A DNA stretch of 64,000 nucleotides from Dendrosporobacter quercicolus (GCF_900104455.1 NZ_FNHB01000001.1:620001-684000), one strand, 5' to 3'. Counted from the stretch's first letter, positions 25,065 through 34,322 are shown. Numbers and translations: made by a program. Notes: generated by a model from the sequence alone, not told the origin.

Positions 25065-26335
25065 AGGGGGGGGTGCGGACAAAATCTTAGACTCAAGCTA
25101 CGAGCCCTAGACTTTGTCTGTATTCTATTGGGCTCATAGCGCCCAATGACATTTTTATCCGCTCTTTTCGATACCACTCCATGTAAGCGTTTATCCTCTG
25201 CCTGAAGGTTTCGACCGTAACGCCTGCCCATGATATTCCGTAAAACATTTCGTTTTTCAGCCTGCCAAAGAAGCTCTCGCAAGCAGAATTATCTGGGGAG
25301 CAACCTTTCTTTGACATGGATCGTATCAAATGTGCCTGCTCCATACGGCTTATCCAGCCAGCCCAGCGGTAATGGCACCCTCGATCCGAATGAATAATCG
25401 GATGTGCTCTCCGTCCTGTAAGCCGGATACCGCATCGTCTAACATGGTGTTTACCAAGTTCGCATCCGGCGAAGTGCCTATCTTCCAGCAGACTGGCATG
25501 CCGTCAAAGCAATCAATGATTGGTGAAAGATACACCTTGCCAGTGGGAAGCGCAAACTCGGTTATGTCGGTAAGCCATTTCTGATTCGGTTTATCCGCCT
25601 GAAAATTCCGCTCCAGAACATTGGGAACTGCCGGTGTGATTTCGCCTTTATACGGACTATATTTTCTCTTCTTCCCGACCGGAAACAGCCAGCCCATCCT
25701 GTTTCATCAGCCTGCGGACTACTTTTTCAGACAGACGCGTACCCTCTTTTGTAAGAAAAGCGTGGATCCTTCGGTATCCGTATCGACCATGGTTATCCGC
25801 AAATACTTTTTTTATGTGTTCGCGGACAGACCGATATTTGTCCTCGCTACATAGGACTTGCCGCTGATAATAGTAGCTGCTCCGGGAACAATTGAGCGCA
25901 CCCAACAGTTGCGGCAGTGAATACTTACTTTTCAAGGCGTCGATAATCACTGCCTTCTCTCGATTCCTGAGAGCCTCCTGATCGACGCCTGGGTCTTTTT
26001 TTAATACATTGATGGTTTCCTTCAAGATGTCAATCTGCATTTGCATATCCTGCATTTCGGCTCTGATTGCGTCGATCTCTTCTGAGGAAGAGGCAATCCC
26101 TTCTGTAAGTTCACCACGGGGAGCATCAGTCGGATTCATCAGTGCGATTGTTCCTCTTTAGATGTATTTGCGACGCCATGCATAAATACTGGCACGGCTG
26201 TATCCAATTTCGTCTGATACAGTTTTACATCTTCTCCGAGTTCAAAGCAACGATGAAGAACTTCTAATTTTAGCTCCACGGACGGATGGCGAGGGTGCTT
26301 TTGCTTTGTCAGAAAAATTATGGAGATGCAGAAGT
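25065..26335 (-). mobile_element. Decayed IS3-family insertion sequence
   Basis: About 1.27 kb holding an OrfA helix-turn-helix remnant (26150-26330) and an OrfB integrase core in three frames. The ends could not be fixed: GGTGCGGACAAAATC near 25071 and CTTTGTCAG near 26306 are candidate terminal sequences, but they do not form a clean inverted repeat. It sits between the NUDIX fragment and the tdh gene. At least three single-base indels, each in a short homopolymer, break the transposase. Confidence 0.8.
25093..26330 (-). pseudogene. IS3-family transposase (OrfA/OrfB), multiply frameshifted
   Basis: Reading leftward: OrfA HTH (HPSVELKLEVLHRCFELGED, then out of frame SDEIGYSRASIYAWRRKYI); OrfB N-terminal region 25657-26139 (LLGALNCSRSSYYYQRQ, HGRYGYRRIHAFL); core 25350-25697 with the first two catalytic Asp (WLTDITEF, PIIDCFDG); end 25093-25404 with HSDRGCHYRW and the catalytic Glu in NSACESFFGRLKNE. 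The DDE triad is intact but split over frames. Frame changes lie near 25400, 25672 and 26245. The element can hardly move on its own. Confidence 0.85.
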
Positions 26336-26345
26336 GAAGTTCACT

Positions 26346-27386
26346 TTATGGATGGTAGATCACTTTACATGCCTGTCCGCTCTTGGCCAGTTCAATTCCT
26401 TCCCGCCATTGCGTGAGCGGTAAAATATGCGTAATCACCGGATCGACAACAAGCTTGCCGCTAACCAGTAAACTTTCCATTTGCGTCCAGGTTTTGAACA
26501 TTTCACGACCATGAATGCCGATGATTTTAGCCTCTTTAAACACTACATCTTTAACTAAATCCAACTCTACCGGTTTATCCGGCAAACCGATCAAAGCAAC
26601 TCTCCCGCCTTTGCGCAGCAGCCGGAAGGATTGCTTAAGTCCTTCCGGACTTCCGGAAGCTTCGATAATCACGTCCGCACCATAACCGCCTGTAGCTTTC
26701 AGCACGATTTGATCGGTATTTTTATCCACAGCATTGAGTGTAATGTCGGCACCCATTTTTATCGCTGCAGCTAACCGGAGATCGCTAATGTCCAGAGCAA
26801 CTATCTGAGCCGCTCCAAGTGCGGCAGCCGCAGCAACGGCAAACAGGCCAATAGGTCCGCAGCCGATAATTACTACACGACTCCCGCCAACCTGAGTAGC
26901 ATTAACACCGCGCAAAGCAGTTCCCAGCGGTTCCATCACCGCACCTACATCATAAGAAATCTCCCGGGGAATTTTGCGGATGCAGGCTGCTGGAATTACG
27001 GTATATTCGGCAAAACACCCGTCCATATGGATACTGAACATCTTTAAGTTATTGCAAATATGCTGTTCACCGTTTTGGCATTGGTAGCACGCACCACATG
27101 GGATATGGGTCTCAGCCACCACCTTGTCGCCGACCTCAATATTCTTTACTTCGCTGCCGACAGCAACAACATCACCGCAACACTCGTGTCCCATAATAAC
27201 CGGCAATTTGATGCCGGCCCCTTGCGCCCACTGATTCCAGTTAAGTATATGCAGGTCGGTGCCGCACAACGCAGCCGACCGTACCCGCACCAGCACTTCC
27301 CGTAAGCCGTATTGAGGTACTGGTATATTGGTTAGTTCTGTAATGTCCGGTGATATTTTAGTTAACGCCTGCATCAGAGCATTCAT
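26346..27386 (-). CDS. tdh: Zinc-dependent L-threonine 3-dehydrogenase-like enzyme
   Basis: 346 residues, medium-chain dehydrogenase. Catalytic zinc ligands are in CGTDLH and GHECCG; the structural zinc lobe reads CGACYQCQNGEQHIC. The NAD-binding fold is VVIIGCGPIGLFAVAAA. The stretch CGTDLHILNWNQWAQ and the C-terminal GIHGREMFKTWTQMESLL match threonine dehydrogenases closely. It would oxidise threonine to 2-amino-3-ketobutyrate; no Kbl ligase gene lies beside it, and a related sugar-alcohol dehydrogenase remains possible. It follows metQ by 75 bases. A 15-bp palindrome covers its stop codon. Confidence 0.85.
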   Translation of the reverse strand: MNALMQALTKISPDITELTNIPVPQYGLREVLVRVRSAALCGTDLHILNWNQWAQGAGIKLPVIMGHECCGDVVAVGSEVKNIEVGDKVVAETHIPCGACYQCQNGEQHICNNLKMFSIHMDGCFAEYTVIPAACIRKIPREISYDVGAVMEPLGTALRGVNATQVGGSRVVIIGCGPIGLFAVAAAAALGAAQIVALDISDLRLAAAIKMGADITLNAVDKNTDQIVLKATGGYGADVIIEASGSPEGLKQSFRLLRKGGRVALIGLPDKPVELDLVKDVVFKEAKIIGIHGREMFKTWTQMESLLVSGKLVVDPVITHILPLTQWREGIELAKSGQACKVIYHP

Positions 27387-27460
27387 AGTTAAAGACCCCT
27401 TTTCCTTAGGCTAAACAAGAAGAAGAAAGAGTCTGGTATCTGCCAGCCTCCTCTGCTTAC

Positions 27461-28273
27461 CTAGAATAATGGAAGAACAGCACCTTTGTACTTAGTTTCC
27501 AAGAACTGTCTTACCCGCTCCGATTTCAATGCTGTTTCAAGCCGTTCCGCATACTTTTCGTTATTCTGATCCTTCTTCACAGCTATAACAAGGGCAAATT
27601 TATCACTTTCACTCTTATCCTCTACTGCAATGGCCGTTTTGGGATCTACATTGCCTTGTGCCGCGACAAAAGAATTGATGGCCGATAAATCCACATCATC
27701 CAGAGAACTGACAAGTTTCATCACATCAGTTTCAATAATATTCAGGCTCTTGCTGTTTTCAACTATATCGAGTTTCGTCGGCAGGGCAACGCCCTCTTTC
27801 AATTTTATTAAGCCAGCACTTTGCAAAAGTTTTAAAGCTCTCGTCCTGTTGCTGGGATCATTAGGAATAGAAACGCTGGCTCCATCCGTCAGATCGTTAA
27901 GATTTGTAATTTTTCTTGAGAACAACCCCATGTAATACTTGATTATTCCCTCATGATATTTAACCAGAGTCGTTCCTTTATTCTGGTTAAACTGCAGCAG
28001 ATAAGGTTCATGCTGAAAAAAGTTAACATCGACACTACCTTCCTGCAGGGCTATATTCGGCGTGACAAGATCATCGAATATTTTCAAGTCCATGGTATAG
28101 CCGTCTTGATCGAACTCTTCTTTGGCGACAGTTAGTATATCCTTAAGAATAGGGGATGCACCCACAACCACAGTTCTCTTTTCCGGCGTGTTCGTGTTGG
28201 TCGGGTTATTGCCGCAGCCGGCAAATACAATGGCAAGGATCAATGTTAATACAATTGCTGCAACTCTGTTCAT
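27461..28273 (-). CDS. metQ: MetQ/NlpA-family substrate-binding lipoprotein
   Basis: 270 residues from the ATG at 28273, eight bases after GAGGAG (a GTG nine bases earlier is less likely). The lipoprotein signal ends in LAIVFAGC (Cys ~20). The body has family features: VVVGASPILKDIL, DDLVTPNIALQEGSVDVNFFQHEPYL, SIPNDPSNRTRALKLLQSAGLIKL. It binds methionine or a related sulfur amino acid in the cell envelope and passes it to MetI/MetN encoded just upstream. Order on the minus strand is metN-metI-metQ. Confidence 0.92.
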   Translation of the reverse strand: MNRVAAIVLTLILAIVFAGCGNNPTNTNTPEKRTVVVGASPILKDILTVAKEEFDQDGYTMDLKIFDDLVTPNIALQEGSVDVNFFQHEPYLLQFNQNKGTTLVKYHEGIIKYYMGLFSRKITNLNDLTDGASVSIPNDPSNRTRALKLLQSAGLIKLKEGVALPTKLDIVENSKSLNIIETDVMKLVSSLDDVDLSAINSFVAAQGNVDPKTAIAVEDKSESDKFALVIAVKKDQNNEKYAERLETALKSERVRQFLETKYKGAVLPLF

Positions 28274-28291
28274 AGTTTCCACTCCTCTTTT

Positions 28292-28948
28292 TTACTTCAA
28301 TATTTTATATAGATAATTACCCGCAGACTGAATGACTTGTACCAAAATAATAAGAAAAAAAACAGTTCCATACATAATGGTATTGTCAAAATTAGCGTAG
28401 CCATAGGTTATCGCCACAGCGCCCAATCCCCCGGCGCCCACTGCTCCAGCCATTGCAGTGCAGCCAAGAATCGCAACGATTGCCAGCGTAATTCCGGAAA
28501 TTATGGACGGCACCGCTTCCGGAATCATGATGCGGAAAACAATTTGAAAATTGCTTGCGCCAAAAGATTTTGCCGCCTGAACAAGCTCTTTGTCCACTTC
28601 TCTCAGGCTTCCTTCTACAAGCCGGGCAATAAATGGCGCGCCAGCAATAGTCAACGGGACAATAGCCGCCTTCTCCCCAATGGAAGTCCCCACAATTGCC
28701 CGGGTCAGCGGAATAATGGCAACAATAAGTATAATAAACGGAAAAGACCTGACGATATTAATTGTTGTATCCAGCACTTGATATAAATATCGGTTAGGCT
28801 TGAGTCCGTCTTTATGGCTCACAGTTAGCAGGATTGCCAGCATAAACCCGATTGCTGCCGAAAGCACGGTAGCCGAAAAGACCATAAACAGCGTTTTCGA
28901 AAACTCAGGCACGACAATTTTATAAATAAGATTAGAAATATCATCCAT
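28292..28948 (-). CDS. metI: Methionine ABC transporter permease MetI
   Basis: 218 residues with five to six transmembrane helices. The ATPase-contacting EAA loop reads EGSLREVDKELVQAAKSFGAS. It also shows PFIILIVAIIPLTRAIVGTSIG and GAVGAGGLGAVAITYGY, typical of MetI. It overlaps the end of metN by eight bases, so the two are translationally coupled, and metQ follows 18 bases after its stop. Confidence 0.94.
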   Translation of the reverse strand: MDDISNLIYKIVVPEFSKTLFMVFSATVLSAAIGFMLAILLTVSHKDGLKPNRYLYQVLDTTINIVRSFPFIILIVAIIPLTRAIVGTSIGEKAAIVPLTIAGAPFIARLVEGSLREVDKELVQAAKSFGASNFQIVFRIMIPEAVPSIISGITLAIVAILGCTAMAGAVGAGGLGAVAITYGYANFDNTIMYGTVFFLIILVQVIQSAGNYLYKILK

Positions 28949-29912
28949 TGCTTAACTCCTCCCAGGAAACGCCCCGTTCTGTCAGGTATTGTCCAATATC
29001 CTGCACTCGTTCGTCATCAACAGTAATTACTAAAGAACCAAGGACTGCATCGCGGTATCTTTCCAGTTTCGCCCCTGACAAAGAAAATCCAACATTGAGT
29101 TGCCGCGCCATGTCAGAAAGCAGTCTGTTATTGTCGCTGCTCTCCGCATAGATAATTTTGATCATTTTGCCTCCGCCGGCAATAAGTTCATCGTCTTCTT
29201 CACCCAGAAGATTTTTGAGTGACTGCGGTTGCTCCAAAAATACGCTGCTGGCCGTTCCGCTTGCAGAAATCGCTCCACCTTCCAGAATAGATACTTTATG
29301 ACAGATTTTTCTTACTACCGACATTTGATGGGTAACGATAACTATGGCAATATTGAAGGTTTCGTTAATCATCTTTAACAGTGCAAGAATAGACTGGGTG
29401 GTTTTCGGATCAAGCGCTGACGTTGCTTCATCGCATAATAAGATTTTCGGATTGAGAGACAAAGCTCTGGCGATTGCCACTCTTTGCTTCTGTCCACCGC
29501 TCAGCATCCTGGGTTTATCATTGATTTTTTCCTCAAGCTCGACAACTTTCAGCAGCTCTCTGACCCGTTTATCAATACTATCCTGGTCATACCCCCAGCA
29601 CTGCATTGGCAATGCAACATTCTGATACACGGTCTTACGTTCCATCAATGAAAAATGTTGAAAAATCATCCCGATATTTTTCCGGAAATGCCTTATTTTT
29701 TTTTCACTATGTTGTTTGATATCAAATCCATCAATTTTCAGACTCCCCGAGTCGTACTTTTCCAACCCGTTAATGCACCGCAGAAGCGTGGATTTACCGG
29801 CGCCGCTCCGGCCTACAAGGCCATAAATTTCGCTGTCTTGAATGACTAAACTAATATTTTTTAATATCGCAGTATTGTTATATGACTTTTGTAAATTACG
29901 TATCTCTATCAA
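28941..29912 (-). CDS. metN: Methionine ABC transporter ATP-binding protein MetN
   Basis: 323 residues from a TTG start at 29912, which has AGGAGG five bases upstream; an ATG at 29966 in the same frame lacks such a site. Walker A is GRSGAGKS, the ABC signature LSGGQKQRVAIARAL, Walker B ILLCDEATSALD, and the H-loop is VTHQM. Residues ~250-323 form a C-terminal NIL domain, where MetN proteins bind methionine to stop uptake. Substrate specificity is inferred from this domain and from MetQ. Confidence 0.94.
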   Translation of the reverse strand: MIEIRNLQKSYNNTAILKNISLVIQDSEIYGLVGRSGAGKSTLLRCINGLEKYDSGSLKIDGFDIKQHSEKKIRHFRKNIGMIFQHFSLMERKTVYQNVALPMQCWGYDQDSIDKRVRELLKVVELEEKINDKPRMLSGGQKQRVAIARALSLNPKILLCDEATSALDPKTTQSILALLKMINETFNIAIVIVTHQMSVVRKICHKVSILEGGAISASGTASSVFLEQPQSLKNLLGEEDDELIAGGGKMIKIIYAESSDNNRLLSDMARQLNVGFSLSGAKLERYRDAVLGSLVITVDDERVQDIGQYLTERGVSWEELSNG

Positions 29913-30024
29913 ACTGGCCTCCTCCTTCAGATACAGGTAAATCGGAAATTCAAGATTTTTAAACAAAGTGCGGTCAGGTTGGACTCACCCAAAATCCATG
30001 ATTTCAAGGCCTATCCTTACTTTT

Positions 30025-30411
30025 TTACCAAACAGGCGCTACCCCGCGTTCTTTAAATACTTTCACCGCGACATTGACCCCATTCTGTACCTTGGGCCAA
30101 CCGGCATAGGGCAACAGCTGCAAAAGCGCTTCGATTATTTCATTGGGCGTCAAGCCCACATTCAAAGCGGCATTTAAATGGACTTCCAAAGCTTGCGCCG
30201 TATCGCCCTGTGTAACCAGCGACGAGACTGTTACCAATTGTTTTTTTTGCAAATCCAGTCCCGGACGGGAGTAAATATCGCCAAAGGGAAATTCGGCAAT
30301 ATAACGGCTAAGATCCGGCGCAATTTTCTCAAATGAAGATACTACCGCCTTTCCTGATGTTCCAATAACTTCTTGCATTTTTTTCTGGCCTTTTTCATAA
30401 CGTTCCGACAT
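30025..30411 (-). CDS. Carboxymuconolactone decarboxylase (CMD) family protein
   Basis: 128 residues from the ATG at 30411, eight bases after GGGGG; a longer start at 30435 has no ribosome site. The all-helical CMD fold is seen in KKQLVTVSSLVTQGDTAQALEVHLNAALNVGLTPNEIIEALL. The CxxC pair of AhpD-type peroxidase members is missing, so a peroxidase role is unlikely; the closest type is the gamma-carboxymuconolactone decarboxylase group. It precedes metN by 112 bases in the same direction and shares the attenuated promoter at 30461-30599. Its link to sulfur amino-acid uptake is unknown. Confidence 0.85.
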   Translation of the reverse strand: MSERYEKGQKKMQEVIGTSGKAVVSSFEKIAPDLSRYIAEFPFGDIYSRPGLDLQKKQLVTVSSLVTQGDTAQALEVHLNAALNVGLTPNEIIEALLQLLPYAGWPKVQNGVNVAVKVFKERGVAPVW

Positions 30412-30460
30412 AAAAGAATTCCCCCAAATATTCATTTCGTTGTGCAGTCTTATTTAGCAA

Positions 30461-30507
30461 AAACAACAAAAAACCAAAGATGCAGGTGTTTAGTCCTACT
30501 TCTTTGG
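30461..30507 (-). terminator. Leader terminator (attenuator) before the CMD/met genes
   Basis: CCAAAGA (30474-30480) and TCTTTGG (30501-30507) form the outer stem, with an inner AGG/CCT pairing; the minus-strand product ends in TTTTTTGTTGTTTTTG. It lies inside the 5' leader, ~60 bases after the predicted transcript start, and so looks conditional. Confidence 0.75.
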
Positions 30508-30570
30508 CCTTCAGTTTTCTGATCAACCATCATATGCACATTTATGACAAATCAAGCTAAATTTAAATTG

Positions 30571-30599
30571 ATTATACACATACCGGATAGCACTGTCAA
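30571..30599 (-). promoter_or_regulatory. Consensus sigma-A promoter of the CMD/metNIQ operon
   Basis: On the minus strand TTGACA (30594-30599), 17-base spacer, TATAAT (30571-30576). A perfect match at both hexamers. It drives a ~150-base leader that contains the terminator at 30461-30507. Confidence 0.85.
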
Positions 30600-30627
30600 T
30601 ACTGCATGGTTGAAATTTTGTAAACAT

Positions 30628-30678
30628 AAAAAAGAAACCCTTCAAGTCGGTGCTGCCGTTACACCAACTTAAAGGGTT
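30628..30678 (-). terminator. Terminator of the second YlmC gene and the spoIIR end of the block
   Basis: A 15-bp stem with two mismatches (AACCCTT...AAGGGTT, 30636-30678); on the minus strand it is followed by TTTCTTTTTT. Confidence 0.88.
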
Positions 30679-30722
30679 CCCCAAAATCCGGGAACAGTCT
30701 TGCTGATCAATTACTCGCATAC

Positions 30723-30980
30723 CTATTGCGTACTTCCATTGCTGCATAACGAGGATTCTACCAGAATAACATCAGCGCCTATTTTATTTATTTTTTCCCA
30801 GGAAATCACAATATCATCATCTCGCCCAAATAAGCCCAGAAATTTTCCCGTCCCCGGCACTACGATCGCTGTAAGCCTGCCGGTTTCTATATCAATTTCG
30901 ATATCGGTAATAGTTCCCAGCCTTTTACCATCATTAACATTCACTACTTCTTTCATTTTAAAATCAGACGTCTTCACCAC
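30723..30980 (-). CDS. YlmC/YmxH-type sporulation protein, second copy
   Basis: 85 residues from a GTG at 30980, placed because GGAGGGGG lies just upstream; an ATG at 31013 would add eleven residues without a ribosome site. The barrel KEVVNVNDGKRLGTITDIEI and LGLFGRDDDIVISWEKI matches the copy at 15517-15813. This copy lies downstream of spoIIR, close to the place YlmC has in the sigE-sigG region of B. subtilis, so it is probably the ancestral locus. Confidence 0.88.
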   Translation of the reverse strand: MVKTSDFKMKEVVNVNDGKRLGTITDIEIDIETGRLTAIVVPGTGKFLGLFGRDDDIVISWEKINKIGADVILVESSLCSNGSTQ

Positions 30981-31039
30981 ATTCAGCCCCCTCCCGTTGT
31001 TTCCTACATTCATTATATGCCGGCAAGGGCTGAACGTGC

Positions 31040-31672
31040 TCAGTTTGATGATTCAATATTACTTGCTTTGAGGGCCTGCCATAATTCTGCTATTTTCCAT
31101 TTTACTTCAATTTCTGTTGGGCTTTTCTCCGTTATTACGGCGGCCTTCCCTTGCACCGCCGGTACTGCCGTTGCATTCGTAACATCAATAAAGCACAACG
31201 GCGGGAACAAAACACACCACCAGTTTTTACCTTCGGCACTACCGATCAGAATACGGACAGCTTCATATTTACCGGCCGGAAGAACGAAATTACCGTATGA
31301 TTTTACCGGAAAATCAAATAGGCCAAACTGTATGTCAACGGGATAATTGCAGCCATTTTCACTTAACACTTGTTTAGCAATATCCACAATTCTATTCTGA
31401 TTATCTTGAACCACTCTGCGGGCTGCTTCGGGTTCGGTAAGATGCTCTAACTGCGGCGCCAAATCGGCAATGATGGCATCCCGTACTTTAAGCTTTAATT
31501 GTTGATCTTCCGGATTGTCACTGTTTGCCAACACATGCAGTCTGATTAATTCCGACTGCCCAAAAGTGGCCGGGGCATTGTCCTTCACTTCCTCAATTAG
31601 GAAAATCCAGCCCATGGACACAAATAGTAAAATACTTACTATTAAAATTATTTTCTGTAAATTTCTCCTCAA
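31040..31672 (-). CDS. spoIIR: Stage II sporulation protein R
   Basis: 210 residues. One N-terminal membrane segment or signal (~7-26) precedes an extracytoplasmic domain with the SpoIIR landmarks ELIRLHVLANSDNPEDQQLKLKVRDAI and GNFVLPAGKYEAVRILIG...NWWCVLFPPLCF. Made in the forespore and exported into the intermembrane space, SpoIIR triggers SpoIIGA to process pro-sigma-E in the mother cell. It follows sigG by 15 bases. In B. subtilis spoIIR is elsewhere on the chromosome; here target protease, its substrate and its trigger are all in one block. Confidence 0.93.
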   Translation of the reverse strand: MRRNLQKIILIVSILLFVSMGWIFLIEEVKDNAPATFGQSELIRLHVLANSDNPEDQQLKLKVRDAIIADLAPQLEHLTEPEAARRVVQDNQNRIVDIAKQVLSENGCNYPVDIQFGLFDFPVKSYGNFVLPAGKYEAVRILIGSAEGKNWWCVLFPPLCFIDVTNATAVPAVQGKAAVITEKSPTEIEVKWKIAELWQALKASNIESSN

Positions 31673-31687
31673 AATATAAGCCTCCAG

Positions 31688-32461
31688 TCAAATATGTTTT
31701 CGCATATGACTTAGTGCCGCTTTTTCCAGTCGTGACACTTGCGCCTGCGATATACCAATTTCATCGGCAACCTCCATTTGGGTTTTGCCTTCAAAAAAGC
31801 GTAAGGTTAAAATATGCTTTTCGCGGTCACTTAGCCGCCGCAGAGCTTCTTTTATTGCCACACCTTCCAGCCAGTTCATATCCAAATTCCGGTCATCGCT
31901 TATTTGATCCATCACGAAGATGGGATCGCCGCCATCGTGATAAATTGGCTCAAACAATGATATTGGCTCTTGAATTGCATCAAGAGCAAAAATAATTTCC
32001 TCACGTTGTATTTTCAGCTCATCGGCAATCTCATTGATGGAAGGTTCACGGGAATATTTGCTGACAAGGGAATCCCGTACCTGCAATGCTTTATAGGCGA
32101 TATCCCGCATGGACCTGCTGACCCTGATCGGGTTATTATCGCGTAAATACCGTCGAATTTCTCCAATAATCATGGGTACAGCGTAAGTGGAAAACTTTAC
32201 ATTCTGCGAAAGGTCAAAGTTGTCGATCGCTTTCATTAAACCAATGCAGCCTACCTGGAATAAGTCGTCAACATATTCACCGCGATTATTGAAACGTTGA
32301 ATAACACTGAGTACTAAACGTAGATTTCCATAGATCAGCTGTTCGCGGGCGGACAACTCTCCCCCCTGTAACACTTCAAACAACTCACGCATTTTACTGG
32401 CGGAAAGCACCGGGAGTTTTGCCGTATTTACACCACAAATTTCTACTTTATTTACAATCAT
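31688..32461 (-). CDS. sigG: RNA polymerase sporulation sigma factor SigG
   Basis: 257 residues, the normal length. Region 2 is clear (NLRLVLSVIQRF, DDLFQVGCIGLMKAIDNFDLSQNVKFSTYAVPMIIGEIRRYLRDN); region 4 has a helix-turn-helix in KTQMEVADEIGISQAQVSRLEKAA. The N-terminus VNKVEICGVNTAKLPVL is the SigG-specific segment bound by anti-sigma factors. It directs late forespore genes. It follows sigE, but two terminators lie between, so it must have its own promoter in 32462-32570; none could be assigned firmly. Confidence 0.97.
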   Translation of the reverse strand: MIVNKVEICGVNTAKLPVLSASKMRELFEVLQGGELSAREQLIYGNLRLVLSVIQRFNNRGEYVDDLFQVGCIGLMKAIDNFDLSQNVKFSTYAVPMIIGEIRRYLRDNNPIRVSRSMRDIAYKALQVRDSLVSKYSREPSINEIADELKIQREEIIFALDAIQEPISLFEPIYHDGGDPIFVMDQISDDRNLDMNWLEGVAIKEALRRLSDREKHILTLRFFEGKTQMEVADEIGISQAQVSRLEKAALSHMRKHI

Positions 32462-32564
32462 TAATAGTACCCTCCCAATTGGTTTCCATGATTTTATGTT
32501 ACAAGAGAATTATTGCCATGCCTGACGGCTTTTATTCACCCGATCCGATAATATATATTGGCAT

Positions 32565-32602
32565 AAAAAAAACAGCTTACCTGGTCCTCCAGGGTAAGCT
32601 GA
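32565..32602 (-). terminator. Second terminator between sigE and sigG
   Basis: CAGCTTACC (32573 onward) pairs with the complement ending at 32601; the minus-strand product is followed by eight T. With the one at 32641-32664 it isolates sigG from sigE transcription. Confidence 0.88.
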
Positions 32603-32637
32603 CTGTACTAAAAGCACAAAGCTAAAAACCGCAAATA

Positions 32638-32665
32638 AAAAAACACCCGTTAAGGGTGCTTTTAC
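32638..32665 (-). terminator. Terminator immediately after sigE
   Basis: Stem GCACCC/GGGTGT with a 5-base loop (about 32643-32660), followed on the minus strand by seven T. It starts three bases past the sigE stop. Confidence 0.85.
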
Positions 32666-32667
32666 AG

Positions 32668-33405
32668 CTATTCCATTCGGCTGATCTCTTTTCTCAAGCG
32701 CTTAATGATTCTTTTCTCCAGCCTGGATATGTACGACTGGGATATTCCCAGCATATCGGCAACATCCTTCTGCGTTTTTTCAATCCCATCCTCATTTAAG
32801 CCAAAGCGTAATTCCATGATCCGCCTTTCCCGCCCTGATAATTTACTCATCGCTGCATATAACAAGGTTTTATCTACTTCCTCTTCCACTGATTTATAGA
32901 TGATATCGTTCTCAGTACCAAGTACATCCGACAATAATAACTCATTGCCGTCCCAGTCAATATTCAATGGTTCGTCAAAAGATACCTCGGCCCGGGTCTT
33001 GCTGTTACGGCGCAAATACATCAGAATCTCGTTTTCAATACACCGTGAAGCATAGGTCGCCAGCTTTATTTTCTTTACCGGGTCAAAGGTATTTACTGCT
33101 TTAATTAAACCAATTGTCCCAATACTTACTAAATCTTCAATTCCCACGCCGGTATTCTCAAATTTTCGGGCAATGTATACGACTAATCGTAGATTGCGTT
33201 CAATAAACACACTCTTAACCGCATGATCGCCTTTCTGAAGACGATTTAATAAAAAAACTTCTTCATCATTACTTAAAGGAGGCGGTAATATTTCCGTACT
33301 GCCAACATAAAATACCTCGTCAGGCTTAAGCAGTCTCAAAAATTGCAATAATGCAATGAATTTGATTCTGAAAAGCAGCTTAATTATCGGCCAACTGATG
33401 CGCAT
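32668..33405 (-). CDS. sigE: RNA polymerase sporulation sigma factor SigE, made as a pro-protein
   Basis: 245 residues; AGGAGG precedes the ATG. The first ~28 residues ([20 protein letters not shown]) are the hydrophobic pro-sequence that holds pro-sigma-E at the membrane until SpoIIGA cuts it. Region 2 reads [34 protein letters not shown]; region 4 has a helix-turn-helix in [23 protein letters not shown]. It directs early mother-cell genes. Its start overlaps the spoIIGA end by 22 bases, the usual coupling of these two genes. Confidence 0.97.
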   Translation of the reverse strand: MRISWPIIKLLFRIKFIALLQFLRLLKPDEVFYVGSTEILPPPLSNDEEVFLLNRLQKGDHAVKSVFIERNLRLVVYIARKFENTGVGIEDLVSIGTIGLIKAVNTFDPVKKIKLATYASRCIENEILMYLRRNSKTRAEVSFDEPLNIDWDGNELLLSDVLGTENDIIYKSVEEEVDKTLLYAAMSKLSGRERRIMELRFGLNEDGIEKTQKDVADMLGISQSYISRLEKRIIKRLRKEISRME

Positions 33406-34322
33406 ACACCGACCTCCTCCTGATTAGCTATAGAGCTGATAACTGCTGGATGCAATAGTGCGGCATAGGTACCATCATTGGATAAATGCCCGGTATAAAT
33501 AGCTAAGACTACATCCTTGGCAGACTGTAAACCACTTTTTGTCACGATACTCACCTGGTCAGGACGAAAACCCAAAAGCATACTATGGGTTCCAACACCC
33601 TGATAGGGGATGATTTGGACTCTGGACAACCAGTCATTGTCAGGGCAGGCATCAAGATTTGTCAGCCACAACTCCGGTGCAGTAAGGCTGAGATGACCGC
33701 TAACGGCAGCACCTAAAATTCCCTTAAGCTTCGAGTACTCTACAACTACTACCGGCTTCCGGCCTACCGGCGTGTATAAACAGTTTCCGGTATCAAGCAG
33801 CGAAGTTACTTCAGCCCTGCGCCCCCTGTACTCAATCATTACCGGATAAAAATTTCCCCTTCTGAACATCCTGGACAGCATTCGCCGCATAACCAGGCCG
33901 ACAAGCAGCACGCCTGCCGCCGTTCCCGCAATTAAGCTTTCGGCGTCAATCTGATTTAACCGGGCATGCTCAAACTGCAAATAACTGCTATTTTGCCAAA
34001 AATAACTCCAGCCCACCACCGCTCCTCCTAAAATAAACGATACCACATAAAAGATTCCCAGCAGCAGCACATTGATGCGCATAGACCTGGCGCCAAAAGC
34101 AACCATGATCAAAACAACTGAAACCATTAATTTAGCTGGAGCACTATGCAAAAAAACGAACTCAGGCCATACGCCGCTTACGACAAATCCACCTCCTAAA
34201 CAGGCCGCAGCTAGAATCCGCCATTTTTTATAGGCAATCCCCGCTGCCAAGGCAGTGAGTATGAGAATGATACTGTTCATCATTATGTTAAGTCCAAACA
34301 GGACATCAATATAAACGCTCAT
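33384..34322 (-). CDS. spoIIGA: Sigma-E processing membrane peptidase SpoIIGA
   Basis: 312 residues. The N-terminal half has five transmembrane helices ([20 protein letters not shown] onward). The C-terminal half is an aspartic-protease-like domain with [12 protein letters not shown] near residue 175, whose Asp in D-T-G is catalytic; a second such unit comes from dimerisation. It cuts pro-sigma-E when SpoIIR signals from the forespore. The motif has Thr where Ser is common, a conservative change. The promoter at 34391-34423 precedes it and lies beyond the ftsZ terminator. Confidence 0.93.
   Translation of the reverse strand: MSVYIDVLFGLNIMMNSIILILTALAAGIAYKKWRILAAACLGGGFVVSGVWPEFVFLHSAPAKLMVSVVLIMVAFGARSMRINVLLLGIFYVVSFILGGAVVGWSYFWQNSSYLQFEHARLNQIDAESLIAGTAAGVLLVGLVMRRMLSRMFRRGNFYPVMIEYRGRRAEVTSLLDTGNCLYTPVGRKPVVVVEYSKLKGILGAAVSGHLSLTAPELWLTNLDACPDNDWLSRVQIIPYQGVGTHSMLLGFRPDQVSIVTKSGLQSAKDVVLAIYTGHLSNDGTYAALLHPAVISSIANQEEVGVCASVGR

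Noticed and set aside
29967-30720. S-box (SAM) or T-box riboswitch before the methionine transporter
   Set aside because: The conserved cores could not be matched in the leader; only a promoter and a terminator are clear.
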